A DNA stretch of 33,696 nucleotides from Kribbia dieselivorans NBRC 106261 (GCF_001552435.1 NZ_BCRE01000068.1:1-33696); one strand, 5' to 3'. Shown: positions 22,952-33,685, counted from the stretch's first letter. Numbers and translations are program-made. The notes: generated by a model from the sequence alone, not told the origin.

Positions 22952-24829
22952 GTGAGCGAGAGCACCGCAACACACGGTCGGACGTCCCCCAGCCCGGCCA
23001 CGGTCGCGCAATACACCCAGGGGCAGGTCGCCGCGCAGGTCACCGGTGCCAAGAGCCTGATCCTCTCGCTCGAGGCGGTCGGGTGCGAGCATGTCTTCGG
23101 CATTCCCGGCGGCGCGATCCTCCCGGCCTATGACCCACTCATGGACTCGACCAAGGTGCGCCACATCCTGTGCCGCCACGAACAGGGTGCCGGTCACGCC
23201 GCCGAGGGATATGCCGCGGCCACCGGTCGGGTCGGCGTGTGCATGGCCACGTCCGGTCCGGGTGCGACCAACCTCGTCACCGCCATCGCCGACGCGCACA
23301 TGGACTCGGTGCCGATCGTCGCGATCACCGGGCAGGTCAACAGCGCCTCCATCGGCTCGGATGCCTTCCAGGAGGCGGACATCCGCGGCATCACCATGCC
23401 GATCACCAAGCACAACTACCTCGTCACCGACGCCGCCGAGATCCCCCGCGTCATCGCCGAGGCGTTCCACATCGCCAGCACCGGTCGACCCGGCCCGGTG
23501 CTGGTCGACATCTCCAAGGACGCGCTGCAGGCGACGACGACGTTCGCCTGGCCGCCGCGCATCGACCTGCCCGGCTACCGCCCGGTGACCAAGCCGCACC
23601 AGAAGCAGATCCGCGAGGCCGCGCGCCTCATCACCGCGGCCGAGCGCCCGGTGCTGTACGTCGGTGGTGGGGTGATCCGCGCGGGCGCGGCGCAGGAGCT
23701 GCGTCGATTCGCCGAGCTGTGCAACATCCCCGTGGTCACCACGCTCATGGCTCGGGGCGCGTTCCCCGACAGTCACGCACTGCACCTGGGCATGCCGGGC
23801 ATGCACGGGTCGGTCGCCGCAGTGACCGCGCTGCAGCGCTCCGACCTCCTCATCACGATCGGAGCGCGGTTCGACGACCGAGTCACCGGACAGCTCAGCT
23901 CGTTCGCGCCGCACGCCAAGGTCATCCACGCCGACATCGACCCGGCCGAGATCGGCAAGAACCGGATCGCCGATGTGCCGATCGTCGGGGACGCCAAGGG
24001 CATCCTTGCCGACCTCATCGAGACCGTCACCGCCGAACATGAGGCCGGCGCCGTCGGCGACCACACCAGTTGGGTCGCCGCCACCACGCAGATGCGTGAG
24101 ACGTACCCGGTTGGGTACACCCCCCACGCCGAGCAGACCGGCCTCATGCCGCAGTACGTGCTCGAGCGCCTCAGTGCGATCGCCGGGCCGGAGGCCACGT
24201 ACGTCGCGGGTGTCGGCCAGCATCAGATGTGGGCGGCCCAGTTCATCGACTACGAGCGCCCCAACCAGTGGCTCAACTCCGGGGGCGCGGGCACGATGGG
24301 CTACGCGGTCCCGGCGGCGATGGGTGCCAAGGTGGCCGAGCCCGAGCGCACGGTGTGGGCGATCGACGGTGACGGCTGTTTCCAGATGACCAACCAGGAG
24401 TTGGCCACCTGCGTCATCAACGACATCCCGATCAAGGTCGCGATCATCAACAACTCGACCCTGGGCATGGTCCGCCAGTGGCAGACGCTGTTCTACAACG
24501 AGCGGTACTCCAACACCGACCTGCACACCTCGGCCGGCGGCAGCCGCGTGCCCGATTTCGTCAAGCTCGCCGACGCCTACGGGTGCCTGGGCCTGCGCTG
24601 TGAGCGCCCGGAGGACGTCGACGCGGTCATCGCGCAGGCCATGGCGACCAACGACCGCCCCGTCGTCATCGACTTCGTCGTCGAGCGGGACGCCATGGTG
24701 TGGCCGATGGTCCCCGCCGGTGTGAGCAACGACGACATCCAGATCGCCAAGGACACGGCCCCCCAGTGGGACCGTGAGGAATCCGAGGCGGTCGAGCAGG
24801 ACACCGACGCAGACCACGACGGAGAGTGA
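22952..24829 (+). CDS. ilvB: Acetolactate synthase large (catalytic) subunit
   Basis: IlvB condenses pyruvate with pyruvate or 2-ketobutyrate using thiamine diphosphate, the first common step to valine, leucine and isoleucine. The product of about 625 residues shows [14 protein letters not shown], the catalytic-glutamate stretch [31 protein letters not shown], the FAD-region [11 protein letters not shown], and the ThDP-binding [12 protein letters not shown] ending in [13 protein letters not shown]. The start is taken as the GTG at 22952 with CGGAGG five bases upstream; the frame is open further up but runs through the attenuator. The C-terminus has an acidic tail. ilvN follows after a few bases and ilvC a little later; control is likely by the leader upstream. 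Confidence 0.96.
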   Translation: MSESTATHGRTSPSPATVAQYTQGQVAAQVTGAKSLILSLEAVGCEHVFGIPGGAILPAYDPLMDSTKVRHILCRHEQGAGHAAEGYAAATGRVGVCMATSGPGATNLVTAIADAHMDSVPIVAITGQVNSASIGSDAFQEADIRGITMPITKHNYLVTDAAEIPRVIAEAFHIASTGRPGPVLVDISKDALQATTTFAWPPRIDLPGYRPVTKPHQKQIREAARLITAAERPVLYVGGGVIRAGAAQELRRFAELCNIPVVTTLMARGAFPDSHALHLGMPGMHGSVAAVTALQRSDLLITIGARFDDRVTGQLSSFAPHAKVIHADIDPAEIGKNRIADVPIVGDAKGILADLIETVTAEHEAGAVGDHTSWVAATTQMRETYPVGYTPHAEQTGLMPQYVLERLSAIAGPEATYVAGVGQHQMWAAQFIDYERPNQWLNSGGAGTMGYAVPAAMGAKVAEPERTVWAIDGDGCFQMTNQELATCVINDIPIKVAIINNSTLGMVRQWQTLFYNERYSNTDLHTSAGGSRVPDFVKLADAYGCLGLRCERPEDVDAVIAQAMATNDRPVVIDFVVERDAMVWPMVPAGVSNDDIQIAKDTAPQWDREESEAVEQDTDADHDGE

Positions 24830-24837
24830 CCCAGACC

Positions 24838-25353
24838 ATGACCGATGTGCACACCCTGTCCGTGCTCGTGGAGAACAAGCCCGGTGTCCTCGCCCGGATC
24901 TCCGCGCTGTTCTCCCGCCGTGGGTTCAACATCACGTCCCTGGCGGTGGGGGAGACCGAGCACCCCGAGATCTCGCGCATGACCGTCGTCGTCGGTGCCG
25001 CGGACTTCCCGCTCGAGCAGGTGACCAAGCAGCTCAACAAGCTCGTCGAGGTGCTCAAGGTCGTCGAACTCGACCCGCTGCACTCCGTGCGTCGCCAGAT
25101 CGTCCTGGTCAAGGTCAAGGCCGACCAGGCCACGCGCGGTCAGGTGCTGGAGGTCGTGCAACTGTTCGACGCCAAGGTCGTCGACGTCGCCACCGATGCC
25201 CTGGTCATCGAGGCCACGGGCGACTCCAGCAAGATGGAGGCCATGCTCGAACTGCTCGAACCGCATGGCATCCGCGAACTCGTTCAGTCCGGCGTCGTCG
25301 CCCTTGGGCGTGGCAGCCGGTCGTTGACCGACCGCGCGCTGCGCTCCGCCTGA
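24838..25353 (+). CDS. ilvN: Acetolactate synthase small (regulatory) subunit
   Basis: IlvN activates IlvB and confers feedback inhibition by valine. The 171-residue product has the N-terminal ACT domain (HTLSVLVENKPGVLARISALF, RGFNITSLAVGETE) and the C-terminal small-subunit domain (VVDVATDALVIEATGDSSK, LLEPHGIRELVQSGVVALGRG). The ATG at 24838 puts the ACT domain at the usual position; a GTG at 24826 that overlaps the ilvB stop (GTGA) would add four residues and cannot be excluded, because the GGAGAG site lies between the optimum distances. It is followed by 107 bases before ilvC, in which I see no promoter or hairpin. Confidence 0.95.
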   Translation: MTDVHTLSVLVENKPGVLARISALFSRRGFNITSLAVGETEHPEISRMTVVVGAADFPLEQVTKQLNKLVEVLKVVELDPLHSVRRQIVLVKVKADQATRGQVLEVVQLFDAKVVDVATDALVIEATGDSSKMEAMLELLEPHGIRELVQSGVVALGRGSRSLTDRALRSA

Positions 25354-25445
25354 CCGACCGAGCCAGCCCCACGGCGATCCGTCGCGTGACCCACACGCGC
25401 CACCACCGACCAACCCAACCGAAAATCCAGCATCAGCTGCAATGA

Positions 25446-26492
<1,047 letters not shown>

Positions 26493-26529
26493 TCGGTCGC
26501 GGCACCTCGCACCTCACGCGAGACCCCCA

Positions 26530-26596
26530 CCCCACGCGGTTCGAGGTATGAACCGGCGGATTCCCGCCGCGTACTACCTCGAACCGCGTGGGGTTT
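26530..26596 (+). terminator. Nested hairpin (19-bp perfect outer stem) after ilvC
   Basis: CCCCACGCGGTTCGAGGTA (26530-26548) pairs perfectly with 26575-26593, and its 26-base loop contains a second stem CGGCGG/CCGCCG (26554-26569). TTT follows. It most likely terminates ilvBNC, but the cruciform shape would also suit a mobile repeat or regulatory element. Between it and serA lie only the serA promoter and untranslated leader. Confidence 0.7.
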
Positions 26597-26694
26597 GCGC
26601 GTCTGGGGTGCGCGCGTCACGGTGCGTGCGTTGGCGGGCTTGCCAGCCGAGGCGCCGGTGTACCACCCGGAAAAGTCGGGTCGGGGGGCGGCCA

Positions 26695-26700
26695 TACGAT
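26695..26700 (+). promoter_or_regulatory. Candidate -10 element (TACGAT) of serA
   Basis: TACGAT fits the TANNNT pattern and lies about 47 bases upstream of the serA start, leaving a leader of about 40 bases that includes the GAAGGA ribosome-binding site. No clear -35 is visible. Confidence 0.5.
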
Positions 26701-26747
26701 GGAGCCCGGCATTGCCCATCCCCCCGATCGACTGCGAAGGACACCCG

Positions 26748-28334
26748 ATGACCAAGCCTGTCGTGCTCATTGCCGAGAAGCTCAGCCCCGCCACCGTCGA
26801 GGCGCTCGGGCCCGACTTCGAGGTGCGCTACTGCGACGGCGCCAACCGGGACGAGCTCCTGCCCGCCCTTGCCGACGTCGACGCCGTCCTGATCCGCTCG
26901 GCCACCAAGATGGACGCCGAGGCGATCGCCGCGGCCAAGAACCTCAAGGTCATTGCCCGCGCCGGTGTCGGCCTCGACAACGTCGACGTGCCGGCCGCCA
27001 CCACCGCCGGTGTCATGGTCGTCAACGCGCCGACCTCCAACATCACCTCCGCCGCCGAGCTCGCCGTCGGCCTGCTCCTCTCCGCGGCCCGCAACATCGC
27101 CCCGGCCAACGCCGCGCTCAAGGGCGGCAAGTGGGCCCGTAGCCAGTACTCCGGTGTCGAGGTGCTCGAGAAGAAGGTCGGCATCGTCGGCTTCGGTCGC
27201 ATCGGCCAGCTCGTCGCCGAGCGTCTGAGCGGCTTCGACGTCGAGATCCTCGCCTACGACCCGTACATCTCCGCGCAGAAGGCCGGCGCGCTCGGCGCCC
27301 GCCTCGTCAGCCTCGACGAGCTCCTCGCCGAGTCCGACTTCATCACCGTTCACCTGCCGAAGACCGCCGAGACCCTCGGCCTCATCGGCGCCGAGGCGCT
27401 GACCAAGGTCAAGCCGTCGGTGTTCATCGTCAACGCCGCCCGCGGCGGGATCGTCGACGAGGCCGCCCTGGCCGACGCCATCCGCGAGGGTCGCGTCGCC
27501 GGCGCCGGCATCGACGTCTTCGCCACCGAGCCGACCACCGAGTCGCCGCTGTTCGAGTTCGACTCCGTCGTCGTCACCCCGCACCTGGGCGCCTCCACCG
27601 ACGAGGCCCAGGAGAAGGCCGGCATCTCGGTCGCCAAGTCCGTGCGCCTGGCGCTCTCGGGCGACCTCGTGCCGGACGCGGTCAACGTCTCCGGTGGCGT
27701 CGTCGACGAGGAGGTCCGCCCGGGCATCGACCTCGTCGAGAAGCTCGGCCGCATCTTCACCGGCATCGCCGGTCAGGTGCCGGTGCAGCTCGATGTCGAC
27801 GTCAAGGGCGAGATCACCGAGCACGACGTCTCCATCTGGAAGCTCGCCGCGCTCAAGGGCCTGTTCATGGACCTCACCGAGGAGCCCGTCACCTTCGTCA
27901 ATGCCCCGCTGCTGGCCAAGGAGCGCGGTCTCGAGGTTCAGCTCATCACCGACCCGGTGGCCGAGGAGTTCCGCAACGTCACCACGCTGCGCGGCACGCT
28001 GGCCTCCGGTGCGGTCATCACCGTCGCCGGCACCCTGACCGGCCCGAAGATGGTGCAAAAGGTCATCGGCATCGACGGCTTCGACCTCGAGGTGCCCGTG
28101 ACCGACCACATGGCCTTCGCCAACTACGAGGACCGTCCGGGTGTCGTCGGCACTGTCGGCAACCTCTTGGGTGCGGCGGACGTCAACATCGCCAACATGC
28201 AGGTCGCCCGCCGTGACGACGGTCGCGCCCTCATCGCGCTCGGCCTCGACGGCGCGATCCCGGCCGAGCTCGCCACGAGCATCGCCACCGAGATCGGCGC
28301 GGCGTCGATGCGCGCGGTCAGCCTGACCGACTGA
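26748..28334 (+). CDS. serA: D-3-phosphoglycerate dehydrogenase
   Basis: SerA oxidises 3-phosphoglycerate to 3-phosphohydroxypyruvate, the first step to serine. The 528-residue product is the long actinobacterial form: the catalytic and NAD domains (GVGLDNVDV, GFGRIGQLVAERL, NAARGGIVDE, GAGIDVFATEP, VVTPHLGAST), then the intervening ASB domain (about 320-450) and a C-terminal ACT domain (NYEDRPGVVGTVGNLLGAADVNIANMQ) that usually senses serine. The ATG at 26748 follows GAAGGA at six bases; the frame is open further upstream but those residues are not family-like. It is probably a single-gene transcript, with its own -10 and a hairpin after the stop. Confidence 0.97.
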   Translation: MTKPVVLIAEKLSPATVEALGPDFEVRYCDGANRDELLPALADVDAVLIRSATKMDAEAIAAAKNLKVIARAGVGLDNVDVPAATTAGVMVVNAPTSNITSAAELAVGLLLSAARNIAPANAALKGGKWARSQYSGVEVLEKKVGIVGFGRIGQLVAERLSGFDVEILAYDPYISAQKAGALGARLVSLDELLAESDFITVHLPKTAETLGLIGAEALTKVKPSVFIVNAARGGIVDEAALADAIREGRVAGAGIDVFATEPTTESPLFEFDSVVVTPHLGASTDEAQEKAGISVAKSVRLALSGDLVPDAVNVSGGVVDEEVRPGIDLVEKLGRIFTGIAGQVPVQLDVDVKGEITEHDVSIWKLAALKGLFMDLTEEPVTFVNAPLLAKERGLEVQLITDPVAEEFRNVTTLRGTLASGAVITVAGTLTGPKMVQKVIGIDGFDLEVPVTDHMAFANYEDRPGVVGTVGNLLGAADVNIANMQVARRDDGRALIALGLDGAIPAELATSIATEIGAASMRAVSLTD

Positions 28335-28351
28335 CCAAGACCAGTCGAACC

Positions 28352-28391
28352 ACGCAGGGCCCACGCACCACGCGGTGCATGGGCCCTGCGT
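28352..28391 (+). terminator. Hairpin terminator after serA
   Basis: ACGCAGGGCCCA pairs with TGGGCCCTGCGT, continued by GCACC/GGTGC after one mismatch, around a 4-base loop. No T tract follows. The rest of 28392-28496 holds nothing I can name. Confidence 0.7.
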
Positions 28392-28496
28392 CCTCTGCCC
28401 CCCGGTCTCTGCCCCCTCGGCCCGTGCTTTCACCGATCCGACAGCCGCCCACCAACGACGCCACGCCCGCGCAACGACGCCAGGCCTGGCCAGCGA

Positions 28497-29255
28497 TCAC
28501 CCCGGGCTGGTGGGGGAGGTGCTCTTCGTTGCAGTGCTCACCGACAGCCTGACGTACGCGTACTTCCCGATGGTCTTGGCATCGGCCACGCACGACTGTG
28601 GGAGCCGAATCCTGTCGTTGGCGTCGCCCACCTGCACGGGCAGGGCGTCCACCTCGACGCCCTTGTCGACCTCGTAGGTGCGCCCGACCTCCCTCAGCAA
28701 CCAGCGACCGTCTGAGTTGCGCATCAAGGTGACGTCCGTGTCGGCATCAAAGACGAGGATATGGCGATCGGTGCCGAGGAAGCTCGATTTGTCGTCGCCT
28801 TGGACATACGGGCACCCAGAGCTCGTCACCCGGAGACGTTCGAACGGGAGCGCGATATCGGGAAACCCCAGGCCACGCGTGTCGCGCCAGACGGGCACCG
28901 ACAGGGCACCTCTGGCCAGACTCTGTTCCGTCGACGCCGAGTACGTCGACGACGTATCCGGTGATGTCGTCTGCGTCGCCGACGTGGCCTGACTCGTCGA
29001 GTCCGACGCTGGGAGCCATTGGCTGGTCGCCGCGACCGTCGTGACGGCCAGAATGCCAGCCGCCGCGGCACCCACGAGGGGCACTACATGGCGGAGTCTC
29101 GATCGGCGGCGTGTCGGCAGGGGCTGGACCGGCAATGCCGGTCGCCGCCGCTGCGCTCGCGCCGTTTCCACGTCCACCAACTCACGGATCAGGCGGTCGG
29201 TCTCATCGTCGAGGCGCTGGGTGTCGCCGCGATCCTCGGGTGCGGAATCATTCAT
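28497..29255 (-). CDS. Single-pass membrane protein, probable partner (anti-sigma-like) of the ECF sigma factor
   Basis: The 252-residue product has a charged cytoplasmic N-terminus of about 65 residues, one membrane segment (about 58-78: VVPLVGAAAAGILAVTTVAATS), a Ser/Thr-rich linker and an extracellular domain with two cysteines (SSGCPYVQG and LPQSCVADA). Its ATG at 29255 overlaps the end of the sigma-factor gene by 8 bases, the classical arrangement of an anti-sigma factor. However, the N-terminal region lacks the HxxxCxxC motif of zinc anti-sigma factors, so the role rests on context and topology. An upstream in-frame start at 29297 lies within the sigma gene and was not preferred. Confidence 0.65.
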   Translation of the reverse strand: MNDSAPEDRGDTQRLDDETDRLIRELVDVETARAQRRRPALPVQPLPTRRRSRLRHVVPLVGAAAAGILAVTTVAATSQWLPASDSTSQATSATQTTSPDTSSTYSASTEQSLARGALSVPVWRDTRGLGFPDIALPFERLRVTSSGCPYVQGDDKSSFLGTDRHILVFDADTDVTLMRNSDGRWLLREVGRTYEVDKGVEVDALPVQVGDANDRIRLPQSCVADAKTIGKYAYVRLSVSTATKSTSPTSPG

Positions 29256-29772
29256 GGGTGGTGACCTCCACGGCTCGGCGCAGGGTGGCCCGCGCACGGG
29301 ACAGGCGGGACTTCACGGTCCCGGTGGGGATGCCGAGCTCATCGGCGATGTCCTGGTCGGACTGCCCATGGACGGCTCGGCGGATGATGAGGTCACGCTG
29401 CTCCGCGGTGAGTTCGGCCAAGAGCCGCCAGACCTCGTTGAGTTGCGGTTCCTCGAAGGCGATCGCGGCGTCGACCGCGTCATGCAGCGGGTCCAGCCTG
29501 CGGCGGCGGCGCATCTCGTCGATGGTGAGGTTGTAGCCGACCCGACGCACCCACGCTCCGGGCTTGTCATAGTTGCCGACCTTCTCCCACTGCTGGATGA
29601 GCCGGGCGAACGCCTCGTTGACGCACTCCTCCGCCACGTCACGCGAGCCGCCGATGAGCGTCAGTTCGGCGACAAGACGAGGCCACTGATCCGCGTACAG
29701 GCGGCTCAGTTCCGCGTTGCGCTCAACTCTCACGGCCCATACACGTCCTTGACCACGTCTGGTTCCACCCAT
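29248..29772 (-). CDS. ECF-type RNA polymerase sigma factor
   Basis: The 174-residue product has sigma region 2 ([52 protein letters not shown]) and region 4 ([40 protein letters not shown]), with no region 1 or 3, so it is an extracytoplasmic-function sigma factor. The start is uncertain: the ATG at 29772 gives an Arg-rich lead, and the GTG at 29733 gives a tighter family-like N-terminus with AAGGA about 12 bases upstream. It is co-transcribed with the membrane partner downstream and diverges from leuB across about 100 bases. The signal and regulon are unknown. Confidence 0.85.
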   Translation of the reverse strand: MGGTRRGQGRVWAVRVERNAELSRLYADQWPRLVAELTLIGGSRDVAEECVNEAFARLIQQWEKVGNYDKPGAWVRRVGYNLTIDEMRRRRRLDPLHDAVDAAIAFEEPQLNEVWRLLAELTAEQRDLIIRRAVHGQSDQDIADELGIPTGTVKSRLSRARATLRRAVEVTTHE

Positions 29773-29860
29773 CTTGCCGCCCCGCCCGAACAGTCGCCGA
29801 CGCCTGCGCTGACGCCGGTCACAAACTGAGACAACGCATCCACATGTCGGACGCCGCGCG

Positions 29861-29866
29861 TACGCT
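29861..29866 (+). promoter_or_regulatory. Candidate -10 element (TACGCT) for leaderless leuB
   Basis: TACGCT lies seven bases before the ATG at 29874 with no ribosome-binding site between, the same leaderless layout as gatC. It also argues against the upstream in-frame ATG at 29844. Confidence 0.5.
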
Positions 29867-29873
29867 GTCGACC

Positions 29874-30935
29874 ATGAGCGAAGCCGTGCAGCAGTCGTCG
29901 TACAACCTGGGTGTCATTGCCGGAGACGGGATCGGTCCCGAGGTCGTGGCCGAGGGCCTGAAGGTCCTCAACGCCGTTGTCGGCGAGAGCGGCCCGTCGT
30001 TCTCCACCACCGAGTACGACCTCGGCGCGAAGCGCTGGCACGCCACCGGTGAGACCCTGCCCGACGCGGTCGTCACCGAGCTCCGTGGCCAGGACGTCAT
30101 CCTCCTCGGCGCCATCGGCGACCCGACCGTGCCGTCCGGCGTGCTCGAGCGCGGCATCCTGCTGCCCCTGCGCTTCCAGCTCGAGCACTACGTCAACCTG
30201 CGCCCAGCCAAGCTCTACCCCGGCGTCACCAGCCCTCTGTCGACGGAGGTCACCGACCAGGGCCTCGACTTCGTCGTCGTCCGCGAGGGCACCGAGGGCC
30301 CCTACGTCGGCAACGGCGGCGCCATCCGCGTCGGCACCCCCAACGAGATCGCCACCGAGGTGTCGATCAACACCCGCTTCGGTGTCGAGCGTGTCGTGCG
30401 TGACGCCTTCGCCCGCGCGCAGGCCCGCCCGCGCAAGCACCTGACCCTGGTGCACAAGCACAACGTCCTGGTCAACGCCGGTCACCTCTGGCGGCGCACG
30501 GTCGACGAGGTCGGAGCGGAGTTCCCCGACGTCGAGATCGCCTACCAGCACATCGACGCGGCCACGATCTTCATGGCCACCGACCCGGCCCGCTTCGACG
30601 TCATCGTCACCGACAACCTGTTCGGCGACATCATCACCGACCTCGCCGCGGCCATCGCCGGCGGCATCGGGCTCGCGGCCAGCGGAAACGTCAACCCGGA
30701 CCGCACCGCTCCGTCGATGTTCGAGCCGGTCCACGGCTCCGCGCCCGACATCGCCGGCCAGGGCAAGGCCGACCCGACCGCGACGATCCTGTCGGTCTCG
30801 ATGCTCCTGGACCACCTGGGCCGCACCGACGAGGCGGCCCGGGTCGAGGCTGCCGTCGCGGCCGACCTCGCCGAGCGCGGCTTCGCCCCCCGCACCACCA
30901 CCGAGATCGGCGACGCGATCGCCGCCCGTCTCTGA
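29874..30935 (+). CDS. leuB: 3-isopropylmalate dehydrogenase
   Basis: LeuB oxidises and decarboxylates 3-isopropylmalate in leucine synthesis. The 353-residue product shows [36 protein letters not shown], the catalytic [15 protein letters not shown] region, [18 protein letters not shown] with the metal-binding aspartates, and [20 protein letters not shown] of the NAD site. The ATG at 29874 was preferred to 29844 because it follows a -10 element directly and gives the normal N-terminus. It is separated from ilvE by 72 bases containing a strong hairpin. The same enzyme class can also act on 3-methylmalate in the citramalate route started by the nearby cimA. Confidence 0.96.
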   Translation: MSEAVQQSSYNLGVIAGDGIGPEVVAEGLKVLNAVVGESGPSFSTTEYDLGAKRWHATGETLPDAVVTELRGQDVILLGAIGDPTVPSGVLERGILLPLRFQLEHYVNLRPAKLYPGVTSPLSTEVTDQGLDFVVVREGTEGPYVGNGGAIRVGTPNEIATEVSINTRFGVERVVRDAFARAQARPRKHLTLVHKHNVLVNAGHLWRRTVDEVGAEFPDVEIAYQHIDAATIFMATDPARFDVIVTDNLFGDIITDLAAAIAGGIGLAASGNVNPDRTAPSMFEPVHGSAPDIAGQGKADPTATILSVSMLLDHLGRTDEAARVEAAVAADLAERGFAPRTTTEIGDAIAARL

Positions 30936-30949
30936 TCCACCTGCCAGAA

Positions 30950-30987
30950 TGGGTCAATGCCCGCCCACGTCGGCGGGCATTGACCCA
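30950..30987 (+). terminator. 16-bp perfect hairpin between leuB and ilvE
   Basis: TGGGTCAATGCCCGCC (30950-30965) pairs perfectly with 30972-30987 around a 6-base loop. There is no T tract, and the ilvE ribosome-binding site follows closely, so it could be a partial terminator, a processing site or a 5' stabiliser. Confidence 0.6.
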
Positions 30988-31007
30988 CGCTCATTGAGGA
31001 GTCCCGC

Positions 31008-32102
31008 ATGTCGCTGACCTTCACCGTCAACCACCGTCCCGACCCGGTCGACGAGACGCGGCGTGCGGAGATCCTGGCCAACCCCGGATTCGGCACGTAC
31101 TTCACCGACCACATGGCGGTCATCACGTGGACCAAGGGCCAGGGGTGGCATGACGCCAACGTGGTCCCGTACGGCCCGATCCAGCTCATGCCCAGCGCCG
31201 CGGTGCTCCACTACGGGCAGGAGATCTTCGAGGGCATGAAGGCCTACCGCCACGATGACGGCTCGGTGTGGACGTTCCGGCCCGAACGCAACGCCGAGCG
31301 CTTCGTCCGCAGCGCGCGACGTCTGGCCCTGCCCGAGCTGCCGGTCGAGGACTTCGTCGCCTCGCTCAAGGCCCTCGTTGAGGTCGACCAGGCGTGGGTG
31401 CCGTCGGCTGAGGGCGAGGAGGCGAGCCTCTACCTGCGTCCGTTCATGTACGCCTCCGAGGCCTTCCTCGGCGTGCGACCGGCCCACGAGATCACCTACT
31501 GCGTCATCGCGTCTCCGGCCGGCGCGTACTTCTCCGGCGGTCTCAAGCCGGTGACGCTGTGGCTGACCGAGGAGTATTCGCGCGCCGGCGCCGGCGGCAC
31601 GGGCGCGGCCAAGTGCGGCGGCAACTACGCCGCCAGCCTGGCTGCCCAGCTCGAGGGCGAGGCCAACGGCTGCGACCAGGTCGTCTTCCTCGACTCCTCG
31701 ACGCACACGTACATCGAAGAGCTCGGCGGCATGAACGTCTTCTTCATCACCAAGGACGGCCGCATCGTCACGCCGGAGTTGACCGGCTCGATCCTCGAGG
31801 GCGTCACGCGCGACTCGATCCTCCAGCTCGCCACCGAGATGGGCCTCAAGCCGGAGGAGCGTCGTGTCCCGATCCAGGAGTGGAAGGGCGGGGTGGCCTC
31901 GGGAGAGATCGAGGAGATCTTCGCCTGTGGCACCGCCGCGGTGATCACGCCCATCGGTGAGCTCAGGTGGGCCGGCGGTTCCGTGCCGTCGACCGCGGGG
32001 GAGAGCGGGGGTCCGGTGACCAACGCGATCCGTGAGCGGCTGCTCGACATCCAGTACGGCCGGGTCGAGGACACCCACGGCTGGCTGACGAGGCTCGTCT
32101 GA
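31008..32102 (+). CDS. ilvE: Branched-chain amino acid aminotransferase
   Basis: IlvE transfers an amino group between glutamate and the 2-oxoacids of isoleucine, leucine and valine, using pyridoxal phosphate. The 364-residue product is a fold-type IV enzyme with VLHYGQEIFEGMKAYR, FRPERNAERFVRSARRL, the PLP lysine in GAAKCGGNYAASL, VVFLDSSTHTYIEELGGMN and FACGTAAVITPIG. GAGGAG precedes the ATG at 31008. Its TGA shares one base with the cimA ATG (TGATG), so the two are translationally coupled. Confidence 0.97.
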   Translation: MSLTFTVNHRPDPVDETRRAEILANPGFGTYFTDHMAVITWTKGQGWHDANVVPYGPIQLMPSAAVLHYGQEIFEGMKAYRHDDGSVWTFRPERNAERFVRSARRLALPELPVEDFVASLKALVEVDQAWVPSAEGEEASLYLRPFMYASEAFLGVRPAHEITYCVIASPAGAYFSGGLKPVTLWLTEEYSRAGAGGTGAAKCGGNYAASLAAQLEGEANGCDQVVFLDSSTHTYIEELGGMNVFFITKDGRIVTPELTGSILEGVTRDSILQLATEMGLKPEERRVPIQEWKGGVASGEIEEIFACGTAAVITPIGELRWAGGSVPSTAGESGGPVTNAIRERLLDIQYGRVEDTHGWLTRLV

Positions 32103-33685
32103 TGACGTCCTTGCAGGTCTACGACACCACCCTGCGCGACGGAGCCCAGCAGGAGGGCATCAACCTCTCCATCGACGACAAGCTCGCCATCGCGGCGCTC
32201 CTCGACCAGCTCGGCGTCGGCTTCATCGAGGGCGGCTGGCCCGGCGCGAACCCGAAGGACACCGGCTTCTTCGAGCGGGCGCGTACGGAACTGAATCTGC
32301 GCCACTCCGTGCTGGCGGCGTTCGGGTCGACCCGGCGCGTGGGGATCAAGGCCGCCGACGACCCGCTGACCCGCGCGCTCATCGACGCGCAGACCCCGGT
32401 GGTCACGCTCGTGGCGAAGTCCCATGTCGGGCACGTCGAACGGGCGCTGAAGACGACGCTGGATGAGAACCTCGCGATGATCCGCGACACGACATCGTTC
32501 CTCGTGGCGGAGGGGCGTCGGGTCATCATCGACGCGGAGCATTTCTTCGACGGGTGGGTCCGGTACCGCGACTATGCCCTCGAGGCGGTGCGGGCCGCGG
32601 CCGAGTCGGGCGCCGAGGTCGTCGCGTTGTGCGACACCAACGGCGGCATGCTGCCCGACCAGGTCGCCGAGGCGGTAGCCGACGTCATCGCCGCGACCGG
32701 CGCGAGGGTGGGCATCCACTGCCACAACGACACCGGGTGTGCCGTTGCGAACTCGATGGCCGCGGTCACGGCCGGAGCGTCGCACGTGCAGGGGACGATC
32801 AACGGGTATGGCGAGCGCACGGGCAACGCCAACCTCGTGACGATCATCGCCAACCTTCAGCTGAAGAAGGGCCTTGAGGTCGTCACCCCCGAGCAGCTCG
32901 GCCAGCTCTCGCACGTGGCGAACAAGATCGCCGAGGTGACGAACTTCCCGCCGTACTCGCGCCAGCCGTACATCGGCTCCAGCGCGTTCGCACACAAGGC
33001 GGGGCTGCACGCCTCCGCCATCAAGGTCGACCCCGACATGTACCAGCACACCGACCCGCAGCTGGTCGGCAACGACATGCGCATGCTCGTCTCGGACATG
33101 GCCGGCCGGGCGTCGATCGAGCTGAAGTCCAAGGAGGTCGGGATCGACCTCGACGGGGACACCGAGACGCTGACCCGGGTGCTGGCCAAGGTCAAGGACC
33201 TGGAGATGCAGGGCTACACCTTCGACGGCGCCGACGCCTCGTTCGAGTTGTTGTTGCGCCGCGAGGTCGGCGACTCGGTGCCCGACTTCGCCGCCTTCGA
33301 GGGGTGGCGGGCCATCACCGAGGCGCGCGACAGCTCCGGGGAGACCGCGTCGGAGGCGACGATCAAGGTGCGCACCGGCCAGGGCCGCGTCATCGCCACC
33401 GGTGAAGGCAACGGTCCGGTCAATGCCCTCGACACCGCGCTCCGGCAAGCCCTGACCCCGGTCTACCCGGAGATCGAGGGCATCGAACTCGTCGACTTCC
33501 GGGTGCGACTGCTCGACACGAGCCACGGCACCGGGGCGATCACGCGGGTGCTCGTGGAGCATCGTGACGCCGACCGGGCCTGGACGACGATCGGTGTGGG
33601 CGGCAACCTCGTCGAGGCCGCGTGGGAGGCGCTCTGGGATGGCCTGAGCTACGGGCTGATGCAGTCCGGCGTCGCCGCCCGCTGA
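32102..33685 (+). CDS. cimA: (R)-citramalate synthase
   Basis: CimA condenses pyruvate and acetyl-CoA to citramalate, a threonine-independent route to 2-ketobutyrate for isoleucine. The 527-residue product has the DRE-TIM metallolyase barrel (YDTTLRDGAQQEGINLS, GVGFIEGGWPGANPKD, DTNGGMLP, GIHCHNDTGCAVANS, NGYGERTGNAN), the NFPPYSRQPYIGSSAFAHKA stretch typical of the citramalate synthase subgroup, and a LeuA-type C-terminal regulatory domain (about 385-520). 2-Isopropylmalate synthase differs in the GGWPGxNPKD segment. The start overlaps the ilvE stop, so the product is probably made in proportion to IlvE. The window ends 11 bases after the stop. Confidence 0.92.
   Translation: MTSLQVYDTTLRDGAQQEGINLSIDDKLAIAALLDQLGVGFIEGGWPGANPKDTGFFERARTELNLRHSVLAAFGSTRRVGIKAADDPLTRALIDAQTPVVTLVAKSHVGHVERALKTTLDENLAMIRDTTSFLVAEGRRVIIDAEHFFDGWVRYRDYALEAVRAAAESGAEVVALCDTNGGMLPDQVAEAVADVIAATGARVGIHCHNDTGCAVANSMAAVTAGASHVQGTINGYGERTGNANLVTIIANLQLKKGLEVVTPEQLGQLSHVANKIAEVTNFPPYSRQPYIGSSAFAHKAGLHASAIKVDPDMYQHTDPQLVGNDMRMLVSDMAGRASIELKSKEVGIDLDGDTETLTRVLAKVKDLEMQGYTFDGADASFELLLRREVGDSVPDFAAFEGWRAITEARDSSGETASEATIKVRTGQGRVIATGEGNGPVNALDTALRQALTPVYPEIEGIELVDFRVRLLDTSHGTGAITRVLVEHRDADRAWTTIGVGGNLVEAAWEALWDGLSYGLMQSGVAAR

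Noticed and set aside
22715-24817. 700-codon frame antisense to ilvB
   Set aside because: The sense strand encodes a full acetolactate synthase; the antisense product has no domain.
29844-29873. Upstream ATG start for leuB
   Set aside because: It lies upstream of the -10 element and adds ten residues not typical of LeuB.
32102-33685. 2-Isopropylmalate synthase (leuA)
   Set aside because: Barrel motifs such as IEGGWPGANPKD and the NFPPYSRQPYIG stretch match the citramalate synthase subgroup rather than LeuA.
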